From Shewanella sairae (GTDB lineage: Bacteria; Pseudomonadota; Gammaproteobacteria; Enterobacterales; Shewanellaceae): a stretch of DNA of 49,651 nt. The notes beneath the pieces were generated by a model, which was not told the DNA's origin, searched no databases, and saw nothing but the letters and a program-made list of their open reading frames with translations. This document shows, in pieces, positions 8,115 to 16,213 of the stretch (position 1 is the stretch's first letter; each line of letters begins with the position of its first letter). A program made the position numbers and the translations under genes. The DNA lies in NCBI RefSeq assembly GCF_023283535.1, contig NZ_JAKILT010000039.1, positions 1 through 49,651 on the forward strand. Reading direction: 5' to 3'.

Positions 8115-10151
8115 TCATGTTACAGATTTAATGGTAAATCCAATGATTTTTTTGTTTAACATTAATAGCTTTGAGTCAAACTCACATTTTGACATGAACA
8201 CATTGTCATGCTCATTAAGCCCTAGCAGCTTGCCTAACCTCTTATCAAAACTTAATTGCTTTTTATAAGTCTCGTCAGTAGATGCCAGTAGCAAGTGTTT
8301 GTTGATAAGCGGCGGTCTAGCGTGCTCATCAACATAATCAAAAAAGTCTACATCCAATTGCCACATCTTGACCTTGATACGCTCTCGTAGTGTCGGCAGG
8401 GGGCTTGTATCAAAATTATCGTAGCCCATGAAGCTGACTTTGCCTGAGGTGATATGAATTTTTACTATGTCTATTTCGTCTAACTCACCATATAGCTGAA
8501 CGGCCGCGCCAACATAAACTCTCAGCAATGCTGGCAGAAGCGGCAAAAATTGTTTGTGCAGTTCAAGTGAGTGACCTTTGTTTAACTTACTCGCTGGTAG
8601 CGTTTGATGCGCTTCAATACACGCTTGTTCAATCTCTTCGGTATTAGCGATTCGGTAGAGTAGGGTTTTAGCTTCTGCTTGGGCAACTTTATATGTGTCA
8701 AAGATTACTTTTATGTCGCGCTTCAGCCCATTGGGTAAGTGGGTATAGCCTTTATGTTGTTCAAACTGACATAGAGCAAAATAAACCAATAAATCTTCTC
8801 GCCGAGTTGCAATAGCAGCCTCGAATACTTTAGTTGCTTGCTCACCTTGAACTTGTAGTAGCAGTTTTAGTGCTTTCTTGGCATTACCAATTGCGGCATT
8901 TATCTCTGGCGTTTCAGTAAACTCTTCTAAAACCGGTAAGCGGCCAAGCTCTAAGCATTTGTCCCAAAAGCGGTTAAGCAGCTCGTTATGCTTTGTGAAC
9001 CGCAGCCTTGCTTGTTCTTCACTTGTTGGAGTTGGAGTGGTTAATTGATTCCATGAGTGGTGACGTTTAAAGCGACCAGAAAGAAAACGTTGCTCTTCAA
9101 GTTTATCTTTGAATATGTAGAAAATACCGGGCGCTATGGCAATTGCGTTTTCATCAAGTGTGCGCTCTATGTAACCTTTGAGCTCTGATTGCGCATAATA
9201 CTTTTGAAAGGTATTTATTGATGTAATGACACCGTCTTTATAGGGCGTGAACTGGCTGATGAATTTGTCATTGGCTAACATAGCAGAAACGACAAGTAAT
9301 TTTGCTGTAAGCTCCCAAGCGCCGAGGATTGCTTCATCACGCTCAACTTTGTCTTCAATCACATTAATGACAAAACCGATATTAACGAGATCAGACTTTA
9401 CCTTTTCAGCTTCTGGTCGAAAATTCGGGTCCCAGCCTAAAGCATCTAATCCGTGGGCTCCTAGTTCTGTTAAATCATCGCCTCGGCCACAGCCATAATC
9501 AAAGATGGTGTGCTCGCCATTAAGGTAGCCTTGCTTAGCGAGTTGCTTCATCGGTGCCGACAGTTCATGCCTAACAATCGCAGTTTTATGGCGGTCAATA
9601 CTTGTTGCTGTTGTATTGCTTGGTTCTATAACTGCAGAGCTGCGAAATAAACGGCCGTCTACCAATGTATAGCCATGCGCCTCAATGGTGCGTAGCCAAC
9701 TTTGCTTGAAACCAATCATGCGGCTATTTTGGTAAAGTCCGGCATTTTCTCCTTCTTCAGTGATTGCTTTAAATTCATCAAAGCATTCATGTTGAACTGG
9801 AAGCATGGTTTCTTTGCGGTGCAGGATTGGTGGATTGTCACCATCTTTGTAGTCAACGATACGGTGGCTTAGTTTAGTTAGGTCGACAGTTACACTTTGA
9901 GTGAGTGATGGATAAGCTTCTGTGAAAAAGGTCGGGTAGGAGAGTAGCGATAGTCTGAATTCATTGCGTGATAACTTAACTATATGCCATTCGTGGGGCT
10001 CTATTTTCAGCGCTTTGCCAACTGCAAGAATAAATTGAGTTAGGGAGTTATCTAATTCAGGAAAGCAGTCTTTATGTAGATAGATCGCTTCAGGTAGTTT
10101 CTTCCCTAAAGGAACAGAGCTAACGAGTTGATTAAATTTAGTGGCGTCCAC
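8115..10151 (-). CDS. DNA phosphorothioation-associated putative methyltransferase
   Basis: A 678-residue protein of the large Dnd-associated methyltransferase type. The SAM-binding motif is FDYGCGRGDD at residues 217-226, an acidic residue closes strand 2 (Asp241), and FVINVIED follows at about 260-267 as a motif IV-like segment. About 200 residues precede and 400 follow the Rossmann core. The start is GTG with AAGGG seven bases upstream. These proteins are known companions of dnd genes, but substrate and reaction are not established. The pairing with an HNH nuclease 28 bases downstream suggests a modification/cleavage pair or a joint sensor of modified DNA. Confidence 0.85.
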   Translation of the reverse strand: MDATKFNQLVSSVPLGKKLPEAIYLHKDCFPELDNSLTQFILAVGKALKIEPHEWHIVKLSRNEFRLSLLSYPTFFTEAYPSLTQSVTVDLTKLSHRIVDYKDGDNPPILHRKETMLPVQHECFDEFKAITEEGENAGLYQNSRMIGFKQSWLRTIEAHGYTLVDGRLFRSSAVIEPSNTTATSIDRHKTAIVRHELSAPMKQLAKQGYLNGEHTIFDYGCGRGDDLTELGAHGLDALGWDPNFRPEAEKVKSDLVNIGFVINVIEDKVERDEAILGAWELTAKLLVVSAMLANDKFISQFTPYKDGVITSINTFQKYYAQSELKGYIERTLDENAIAIAPGIFYIFKDKLEEQRFLSGRFKRHHSWNQLTTPTPTSEEQARLRFTKHNELLNRFWDKCLELGRLPVLEEFTETPEINAAIGNAKKALKLLLQVQGEQATKVFEAAIATRREDLLVYFALCQFEQHKGYTHLPNGLKRDIKVIFDTYKVAQAEAKTLLYRIANTEEIEQACIEAHQTLPASKLNKGHSLELHKQFLPLLPALLRVYVGAAVQLYGELDEIDIVKIHITSGKVSFMGYDNFDTSPLPTLRERIKVKMWQLDVDFFDYVDEHARPPLINKHLLLASTDETYKKQLSFDKRLGKLLGLNEHDNVFMSKCEFDSKLLMLNKKIIGFTIKSVT

Positions 10152-10195
10152 ACTATACCCTTAATTAGCTTACTATTTTATACATAACGTTTGAG

Positions 10196-10381
10196 TTACT
10201 TGTTTTTTGGCGTGAGTAAATACAGGTAGGCATTGCCTTGCTTTTTAAATGTTAATTCACCACGTTCACGCTTATGCATAAGCTCACAACCAGACAAACC
10301 AAAATGCTTCTTGGCTTCTTTACTTGTAAGCCAAATACTGGATTTATCAGTTTGTTTACTGTCAGGTTCGTTATCAATCAT
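10196..10381 (-). CDS. Small excisionase/MerR-like helix-turn-helix protein
   Basis: A 61-residue protein whose core (about residues 15-55) reads as a winged helix-turn-helix: an LTSKEA start, a turn at FGLS, a second helix and a RGELTF wing. This resembles excisionase or helix_turn_helix_17 domains, such as those that pick a DNA site by the wing. It lies 44 bases upstream of the methyltransferase gene on the same strand and 80 bases after the M15-like gene. It could regulate the island or act as an excision factor, but no integrase is visible. No strong ribosome site is seen. Confidence 0.6.
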   Translation of the reverse strand: MIDNEPDSKQTDKSSIWLTSKEAKKHFGLSGCELMHKRERGELTFKKQGNAYLYLLTPKNK

Positions 10382-10460
10382 CTTTGTATTTCTGATTAAC
10401 CTTTATTAACTCACAAACCTCAGTTATAACACTTTGGCTAAACGCTATGCCACTACAAAA

Positions 10461-11039
10461 CTAGTAATTAAGCTGTGTTAACAAGGATAAGGCGTTGTCT
10501 CCAATGGCTCGTTTTCCTGGTGTTCGTCGTCCTGTGACTTGATTGGTATTCATCAGCTGCACAAACTGGTTCATCTCAGGACCATAGCTGATATGCAACG
10601 GCCGTGTTTTGCCATAATAGTAGATACGGTCGAACTTAAGGTTTTCAGCTATCCACAGCGCAACTTCTTCCATTTGTTCTGGCATTGCATCAACATAAAA
10701 ATCAACTGCGGCACCAAGGCGAGGGCAGATTAAGTTTCCTTTGCTATTTAGCTCGTGCGACGCATGTTGATCAAGGTTAGGCGCAATATGTGGATTGATA
10801 GTCTTGGATATTGCTCGCGCTAATTCTGGCGAGCAAAATCCATAGGTGAGGGTGATTGGGCCAAACTGGTCAACGATAGGATCGAGAAGGTGTACTGCCA
10901 GTTGTTGTAATGCGCTCCAAGTCATTTCTTGTTGCGGGATATTGGCTATTTTCGAGTAAGTAGCAGTTTCACCACAAATGGTTAAGTCCTCAAAAATAAA
11001 ATGCTGACTAATATGCTGCTTTAAATCTCTATTTATCAT
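10461..11039 (-). CDS. Peptidase M15-like protein with an altered zinc site
   Basis: A roughly 192-residue protein resembling the VanY/M15 fold: LTYGFCSPELARA (about 64-76) fits the SGYRSPxxN segment, RLGAAVDF (107-114) fits the GxAxD metal motif, and PLHISY (147-152) fits the second metal His. The first metal His normally seven residues before the Asp is absent (Pro106), though His92 and His95 lie upstream. It may be a non-peptidase derivative. ATG at 11,039 is preferred; a TTG three codons earlier is also open. It is the first gene of the minus-strand island set and shares its direction with dndBCDE. Function in the Dnd context is unknown. Confidence 0.55.
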   Translation of the reverse strand: MINRDLKQHISQHFIFEDLTICGETATYSKIANIPQQEMTWSALQQLAVHLLDPIVDQFGPITLTYGFCSPELARAISKTINPHIAPNLDQHASHELNSKGNLICPRLGAAVDFYVDAMPEQMEEVALWIAENLKFDRIYYYGKTRPLHISYGPEMNQFVQLMNTNQVTGRRTPGKRAIGDNALSLLTQLNY

Positions 11040-11141
11040 AGCTGCCAATTTGATTGAAATTTTTGTGATGATGGACGAAATGGGGTTTATTTGCCTTACT
11101 AGTCTATACAGAGTTAGTCGCTACTGCTAAGGGAATATTTA

Positions 11142-12059
11142 ATGACTTTGTTTGTATTTTCGATACTTCTTATCGGTTTGCTTGGTTACTTAGCTCAAAC
11201 AACTGGGTTATGCCTTGTTCGTGGTGTAAATGAGGCATTAGCCGGTAAACCAATGTTTCTACTTTCCATTGTAATGAGCGGCTCATTGGCTTGGGTCTCT
11301 ATACTTATCGGTTACCTTGTTGGTGTTGAAACCCCCTTTATTTCTTATGAGTATTCAATATTGGCAGTTGTCGGTGGTTTGCTGTTTGGGCTTGGCGCTT
11401 CATTTAATGGTGGATGTGGGGTCTCAACGATTAGTAAATTAGCTCGCGGTCAATTAGTGATGCTTTTGACAATTAGTGGTTGGTTAGCGGGTTGGTTACT
11501 TTTAGCATCCGTTTCTCTTGATTATCGTATTTCACCTTATCAAATTGAGCTTAGTCTACATACAGGAATTCTAGTCTGTATATCTGTTTTCATTTTGCTA
11601 TGTACAATAAAAATGAACCGAGCGAATCGGAAGCTTTGGCTGAGCATGTTAGGCATAGGCTTGTGCGCTGGTATTGTATTTTTACACGAACCTAAATGGA
11701 CTCCGAGCGGACTATTGAAGGATGTTAGCTTATCGCTTTGGTATGAAAGATCCGAAACCTGGCCCGATGAAAGCCGTTTTATGCTTATTACAGCTTTATT
11801 AATAGGTATGGTTTTAGCTGCTTTACATAAGAAAACGTTCGAACTTGTAGCATTAACTAGCCGCAGTAGTTTTAAACATTTTCTAGCTGGTTGCTTAATG
11901 GGAGTAGGGGCTGCTATTGCAAGTGGCGGTAACGATAGTCAGCTTTTGCTTGGCTTACCTTCGTTATCTCCAGCAGGTATAACGACTGTGCTTTGTATGC
12001 TAGCTGGCATTGTCGTGGGGCTTAAATTGCCTAGAGTGATTAAACTGAGACGTAAATAG
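11142..12059 (+). CDS. YeeE/YedE-family sulfur transporter
   Basis: A 305-residue polytopic membrane protein with about nine hydrophobic segments. Family landmarks are GLCLVRG (Cys24), FNGGCGV (Cys92) and, near the C-terminus, ASGGNDSQLL then LPSLSPAG. YeeE/TsuA-type proteins import thiosulfate, and conserved cysteines in the pore carry the substrate. This copy keeps two and has GGND at the later motif, as in one subgroup. AAGGGA precedes the ATG. It is divergent from the island genes by about 100 bases. A role in feeding sulfur to phosphorothioation is tempting but unproven; it may simply flank the island. Confidence 0.8.
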   Translation: MTLFVFSILLIGLLGYLAQTTGLCLVRGVNEALAGKPMFLLSIVMSGSLAWVSILIGYLVGVETPFISYEYSILAVVGGLLFGLGASFNGGCGVSTISKLARGQLVMLLTISGWLAGWLLLASVSLDYRISPYQIELSLHTGILVCISVFILLCTIKMNRANRKLWLSMLGIGLCAGIVFLHEPKWTPSGLLKDVSLSLWYERSETWPDESRFMLITALLIGMVLAALHKKTFELVALTSRSSFKHFLAGCLMGVGAAIASGGNDSQLLLGLPSLSPAGITTVLCMLAGIVVGLKLPRVIKLRRK

Positions 12060-12066
12060 CAAGAAG

Positions 12067-12258
12067 CTACCGAGGGTTAAGGTTGGTATTAATCCTTTGA
12101 TATTTCGTTTTAATCGTAACCTTCGTTCCAGCGATTGATAATTCATCCTTAACTATCAACACTCGTGAGCGAAAAACACCCATGCCTCTATTGATGACGT
12201 CTTCATTGTTAAGGGCGATTTGCAGCGGACGAGATATCAGGCAGTAGCTGGTATGCAT
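12067..12258 (-). CDS. Hypothetical small protein, doubtful
   Basis: A 63-codon frame from an ATG at 12,258 with GGA nine bases upstream. A TTG five codons further up is also open. The sequence has alternating hydrophobic and basic stretches but no family I recognise. It sits between the transporter (ends 12,059, convergent) and the next plus-strand gene, whose promoter must lie in or upstream of it. It may be a chance frame. Confidence 0.25.
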   Translation of the reverse strand: MHTSYCLISRPLQIALNNEDVINRGMGVFRSRVLIVKDELSIAGTKVTIKTKYQRINTNLNPR

Positions 12259-12372
12259 TGTTAATTCCAGCAATAGTATTATTGGTTTTATAGCGGTTTG
12301 AAGCGACTCTATGTTACAGATATACTGGCGATAGTTAGTATAGGATATTTAAGAATATTAGGGTGTTAGGCT

Positions 12373-13494
12373 ATGGAAAGCCGGTTAAGTCGATATGTGT
12401 TACTCGTTTCTTTAGTTGTCGCTATAGGTTTGGTTGTTAATCACTATCAAGGCCGATGGTTTAATGTGCCTTTTATTGATGACTTTTTTACTGAAGTAAC
12501 ATCTGAATATTTACAGCGGACAGGCGATATTACGCCGCAGCCTTTGATAATTGGCGCTAGTGGAGTTGAGCATCATGAATATGAAATGTCTGCTGTACAG
12601 CGCAGTGCTTGTGAGGCGTTAACTGTTACCCAAGGTCTTGAAGTTAAAAAGCAGGATAATGGTATTTATACCTGGGTTGATGATAATGGCTTGACCCATT
12701 TTTCTGATGTCGCCGCAGCGAGTAAGCAAAGCCAGCTTACCCAATATACTGAACCGCAATATAGTTTTGATATTGAGATTAACTCAGTTGGTACTAATCC
12801 TCCGCCATTTCTGCGCAGTAAACTCACTACCACGTTAAAACATATTGATACCGACTACCGTCGACTTTTACCAAAGCGTGAATTGTTGCCGATTAAGATT
12901 GATTTGATCCTCGCAGGCACTGCAAGTGCGTATAAAAATTTACAACGTAAGTACGCGAACTCAGTAAGTGCAAGCCAAGGCTTTTATTCCAGCAAACATA
13001 ATGTGGCGGCGGTATTACATAACAATGACCCCCAAGCTTTTAGGACGGCATTGCACGAATCTGTGCATGTAATGAATGCAGGACAATTTGGTATGACGCC
13101 GCGTTGGTTTAATGAAGGCTTAGCAGAGTATTTTGAATCACCGCTGTATTTGTGGCGACTGAATGATAAGAGTCAACACCAACTAGTGACATCTAGACAA
13201 GTGCGCACCGCTAGAAAGCACTACCGTAGCGGGGAGTATTTACCCTTGACGGAGCTGTTTAATGCGACTAATGCGGATTGGAGTGGTAGTAAACGTAGTG
13301 CGCTTTATCAAAATTCGCGGCAGTTTATCCAATTTTTGATGTCGAGTTATCAAGGGCGAAAAACACTAAACTCGTTATTTATTCAATTTAGTGAACAACG
13401 TTGTGGCGCAAAATCGCCCAAAGAAGCACTAGCAACCTATTCCGGCGGTATGCGTAAACTGAATAACGATTGGCTAAGGTGGCGAAGAGGCTAG
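12373..13494 (+). CDS. Membrane-anchored DUF4124 / zincin peptidase-like protein
   Basis: A 373-residue protein with an N-terminal transmembrane anchor (about residues 8-23). It has a DUF4124 segment (GIYTWVDDNGLTHFSD, about 97-112) and a C-terminal zincin of the MA-like/DUF1570 kind. The metal motif is HESVH (about 229-233), followed by FNEGLAEYFE, which supplies the third ligand. The fold suggests a periplasmic metallopeptidase, although such proteins are mostly uncharacterised. It stands alone, with no obvious partner. The large hairpin at 13,585-13,655 follows it. Confidence 0.75.
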   Translation: MESRLSRYVLLVSLVVAIGLVVNHYQGRWFNVPFIDDFFTEVTSEYLQRTGDITPQPLIIGASGVEHHEYEMSAVQRSACEALTVTQGLEVKKQDNGIYTWVDDNGLTHFSDVAAASKQSQLTQYTEPQYSFDIEINSVGTNPPPFLRSKLTTTLKHIDTDYRRLLPKRELLPIKIDLILAGTASAYKNLQRKYANSVSASQGFYSSKHNVAAVLHNNDPQAFRTALHESVHVMNAGQFGMTPRWFNEGLAEYFESPLYLWRLNDKSQHQLVTSRQVRTARKHYRSGEYLPLTELFNATNADWSGSKRSALYQNSRQFIQFLMSSYQGRKTLNSLFIQFSEQRCGAKSPKEALATYSGGMRKLNNDWLRWRRG

Positions 13495-13584
13495 GCTAAG
13501 GGCTAGTTCACCAATGATGGCAACTATATACGCCAGCACTTTTTTGTTGCGAGTAAACCAATCTTACCTGTGGCAAGAAAAAGC

Positions 13585-13655
13585 GTTCCTAGAGGCTGAA
13601 GTGAAGTTTAGATCCCAGCGATATACTCTAAAATCTAAACATTGCCTCTAGGAAC
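13585..13655. repeat. Nested inverted repeat between convergent genes
   Basis: An outer perfect 12-bp pair (GTTCCTAGAGGC at 13585-13596 with GCCTCTAGGAAC at 13644-13655) encloses an inner 8-bp pair (GTTTAGAT at 13606-13613 with ATCTAAAC at 13633-13640). It lies between the convergent metallopeptidase and CoA-transferase genes. It could form a long hairpin ending transcripts from either side, or be a small non-autonomous element. No T-run follows it, so it is not a classical terminator. Confidence 0.6.
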
Positions 13656-13669
13656 TTGTCTGTTTGAGC

Positions 13670-14326
13670 TTAAAATCTCATTTCTGGTACATGGTCTGGC
13701 ACGACTATTTCGCCGGCTGTAAGCTGGATTATCTCTTTAACACTGACCCCTGGGGCGCGCTCAACAAGGTGAAATTTGCCTTGCTTGATTTCGATAAGGG
13801 CGAGGTCGGTTAATACGCGTTTGATACAGCCCTTGCCTGTAAGCGGTAGGCTGCATTTATTGAGTAATTTAGATACGCCATGTTTTGAGGCGTGGGTCAT
13901 GGTGACGATAATATTGTCGGCGCCAGCGACTAAATCCATTGCGCCGCCCATGCCTTTTATTAGTTTTCCCGGGATCATATAGGAAGCGATATTACCTTGT
14001 GTATCAACCTCAAATGCACCTAATACGGTGAGATCTACATGGCCGCCGCGGATCATGGCAAAGGACTCTGCCGAGTCGAAAACTGCTGCACCTGTCTCCA
14101 TAGTGACGGTTTGTTTGCCTGCATTAATCAGGTCGGCGTCCAGCTCTTCTTCATAGGGAAAGGGCCCCATGCCCAGCAGGCCGTTTTCTGATTGCAACAT
14201 CACCTCCATGCCTTGTGGAATATAGTTGGCGACTAGAGTCGGGATACCAATACCTAGATTGACGTAGTAACCATCTTGTAACTCTTGGGCGACGCGCTGC
14301 GCGAGTTGCTCTCTGGAAAGTGCCAT
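13670..14326 (-). CDS. scoB: 3-oxoacid CoA-transferase, subunit B
   Basis: A 218-residue beta subunit. It has the N-terminal LGIGIPTLV motif (about 24-32) and the SENGLLGMGP segment (about 46-55), which contains the catalytic Glu48 that forms the CoA thioester. With subunit A it moves CoA from succinyl-CoA to acetoacetate, producing acetoacetyl-CoA for thiolysis. It begins three bases after the subunit A stop, with an AGGAG site, so the two are cotranscribed. An AtoA-type (acetyl-CoA donor) role cannot be excluded from sequence alone. Context with 3-hydroxybutyrate dehydrogenase and thiolase supports ketone-body use. Confidence 0.93.
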   Translation of the reverse strand: MALSREQLAQRVAQELQDGYYVNLGIGIPTLVANYIPQGMEVMLQSENGLLGMGPFPYEEELDADLINAGKQTVTMETGAAVFDSAESFAMIRGGHVDLTVLGAFEVDTQGNIASYMIPGKLIKGMGGAMDLVAGADNIIVTMTHASKHGVSKLLNKCSLPLTGKGCIKRVLTDLALIEIKQGKFHLVERAPGVSVKEIIQLTAGEIVVPDHVPEMRF

Positions 14327-14329
14327 ATC

Positions 14330-15070
14330 TTACGCTCCTGTAGATGTGTTGGGTGTTGAGGCTGTTGCGGGTCTGCTTCGGGTGGTTCTTTGTTCAATCA
14401 TTTTGCTAAAGCTGCCTTGAATAAGCCGGTCGACATAGATCCCGGGAGTGTGAATTTCGTCTGGGTTTAACTCACCAGCCGCGACGATCTCTTCTACTTC
14501 AACCACAGTTATTTTGCCGGCGGTGGCGGCGAGAGGGTTAAAGTTACGGGCTGTTTTACGATAAACAAGGTTGCCGTAAGTATCGGCTTTCCACGCTTTG
14601 ACGATGGCAAAATCACCCTTGATAGCATGCTCAAGTATGTATTCTCGGCCATTAAACTCTCGGGTATCTTTACCTTCTGCCACTGGTGTACCAACACCGG
14701 TCGCTGTGTAAAAGGCGGGGATACCTGCACCTGCTGCCCGCATTTTTTCGGCGAGTGTGCCTTGTGGCGTTAGCTCGACATCAAGTTCGCCTGACATCAT
14801 TTGCGCTTCAAAGTTTGCATTTTCGCCTACATAGGAGGCGATCATTTTTTTTATCTGTTTTCCTGGCAATAATACGCCTAGCCCATGCTCTGTTGTGCCA
14901 CAATTATTAGAGACCATGGTGAGTTGTTTGGTACCTTTATTTTTGATTTCATTGATTAAGTTTTCTGGTATGCCACATAAGCCAAAGCCACCAGCAATGA
15001 CCGTCATACCATCTTCGAGCCCGGCCATTGCGTCTTGATAGCTTGTCACGAGTTTATTAAATCCAGACAT
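14330..15070 (-). CDS. scoA: 3-oxoacid CoA-transferase, subunit A
   Basis: The alpha subunit, about 246 residues from MSGFNKL. The family glycine-rich segment is GGFGLCGIP (about 27-35), followed by [13 protein letters not shown] placed the start at 15,070 because a GAGGAG site lies eight bases upstream and the protein then begins like its relatives; the frame is open for 18 more codons to 15,124. The pair scoA-scoB is divergent from bdhA across a 286-base gap that should contain both promoters. It activates acetoacetate formed by the dehydrogenase. Confidence 0.92.
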   Translation of the reverse strand: MSGFNKLVTSYQDAMAGLEDGMTVIAGGFGLCGIPENLINEIKNKGTKQLTMVSNNCGTTEHGLGVLLPGKQIKKMIASYVGENANFEAQMMSGELDVELTPQGTLAEKMRAAGAGIPAFYTATGVGTPVAEGKDTREFNGREYILEHAIKGDFAIVKAWKADTYGNLVYRKTARNFNPLAATAGKITVVEVEEIVAAGELNPDEIHTPGIYVDRLIQGSFSKMIEQRTTRSRPATASTPNTSTGA

Positions 15071-15356
15071 AGATGCTTCTCCTCTAAGACTCGATGCGAG
15101 CCGTCTTTGTGCTTCTCTTTTCACTATTACTCAAAAAAACAGATGCTCATATGCTACTAAGGTGCCAAATAAATCTGCTGGCTGTTGCAGTAATCTGAAT
15201 GGGTGATCGGATGGGGTTTGCGATATTGATATGGCTTATCAATCCAGTTTGTTGTTAGTGCTTTTTGCTATAGCTGCATAAAGTCGTTTAACGCCATCTT
15301 GATCATGCCTAATTTTAAATTGTCTGCCAGCACGCCTGTGCTGATGAGGAGTCTGC

Positions 15357-16139
15357 ATGTTAAGTGGAAAGGTTGCGTTAATTACAGGTTCAACAAGTGG
15401 GATAGGACTCGCGACCGCCCATGTGTTAGCTGAGCAGGGGGTAAACCTAGTGTTGCACGGGTTAATGAGTGATGTTGAAGGTCAGGCTTTAGCGCTGGAG
15501 TTTGCTGAGCGTTATCAAATAAAAACTCTGTTCGATAATGCTGATCTGCGTGACGCGGACTGCATTGCGCGTTTTATGGAGCGGGCCATAGCGAGCTTAG
15601 GCACGATTGATATTTTAGTTAACAATGCCGGTATCCAGCATACCGAAGGGGTGGGCAGTTTCCCGCTGCAAAAATGGAACGATATTATTGCGATTAATCT
15701 GTCATCTGCCTTTCACACCATCCAACACTCATTACCCGGTATGCGCGAGAACCGCTGGGGCAGGATCATCAATATTGCCTCGGTTCATGGCTTAGTGGCA
15801 TCAATTAACAAGTCGGCATATTGCGCGGCTAAACATGGCATTGTTGGCCTGACTAAAGTGGTAGCACTTGAGTGCGCCGAGCAGGGCATTACTGCCAATG
15901 CGATTTGCCCGGGCTGGGTCGATACGCCGCTGATTAATAATCAAATCTCAGATATAGCGAGTAAAAACCAAACCAGTTTTGAAGACGCCAAGTACCAGCT
16001 AGTCACGGCTAAGCAGCCTCTGCCAGAGATGTTAGATGCTAGGCAGATTGGTGAGTTTGTGCTGTTTTTATGTAGTGATAGCGCACGTGCGATCACGGGC
16101 TCGGCTTTACCTATGGATGGTGCCTGGACGTCACAGTAG
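15357..16139 (+). CDS. bdhA: 3-hydroxybutyrate dehydrogenase (SDR family)
   Basis: A 260-residue short-chain dehydrogenase: cofactor motif TGSTSGIG (about 10-17), NNAG (about 89-92), catalytic Ser near SVHG and YCAAK with Tyr/Lys (about 154-158), and the CPGWVDTPL segment typical of D-3-hydroxybutyrate dehydrogenases. It oxidises 3-hydroxybutyrate to acetoacetate with NAD. A GAGGAG site precedes the ATG. The thiolase gene follows 74 bases downstream on the same strand, and scoAB is divergent. Together these make the complete cytoplasmic route from 3-hydroxybutyrate to acetyl-CoA. Confidence 0.92.
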   Translation: MLSGKVALITGSTSGIGLATAHVLAEQGVNLVLHGLMSDVEGQALALEFAERYQIKTLFDNADLRDADCIARFMERAIASLGTIDILVNNAGIQHTEGVGSFPLQKWNDIIAINLSSAFHTIQHSLPGMRENRWGRIINIASVHGLVASINKSAYCAAKHGIVGLTKVVALECAEQGITANAICPGWVDTPLINNQISDIASKNQTSFEDAKYQLVTAKQPLPEMLDARQIGEFVLFLCSDSARAITGSALPMDGAWTSQ

Positions 16140-16213
16140 CGCAGCTTTAAGTCACTAACGCCCAAACATAGATTGTATTAATCGCGAGTTGTTGAACCGC
16201 TAGGAGCTTTTTT

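Noticed and set aside
1..11141. Integrase, transposase or attachment sites bounding the Dnd island
   Set aside because: None was recognised. The island's left end lies outside the window, and no tRNA or direct repeat flanks the right end near 11,050.
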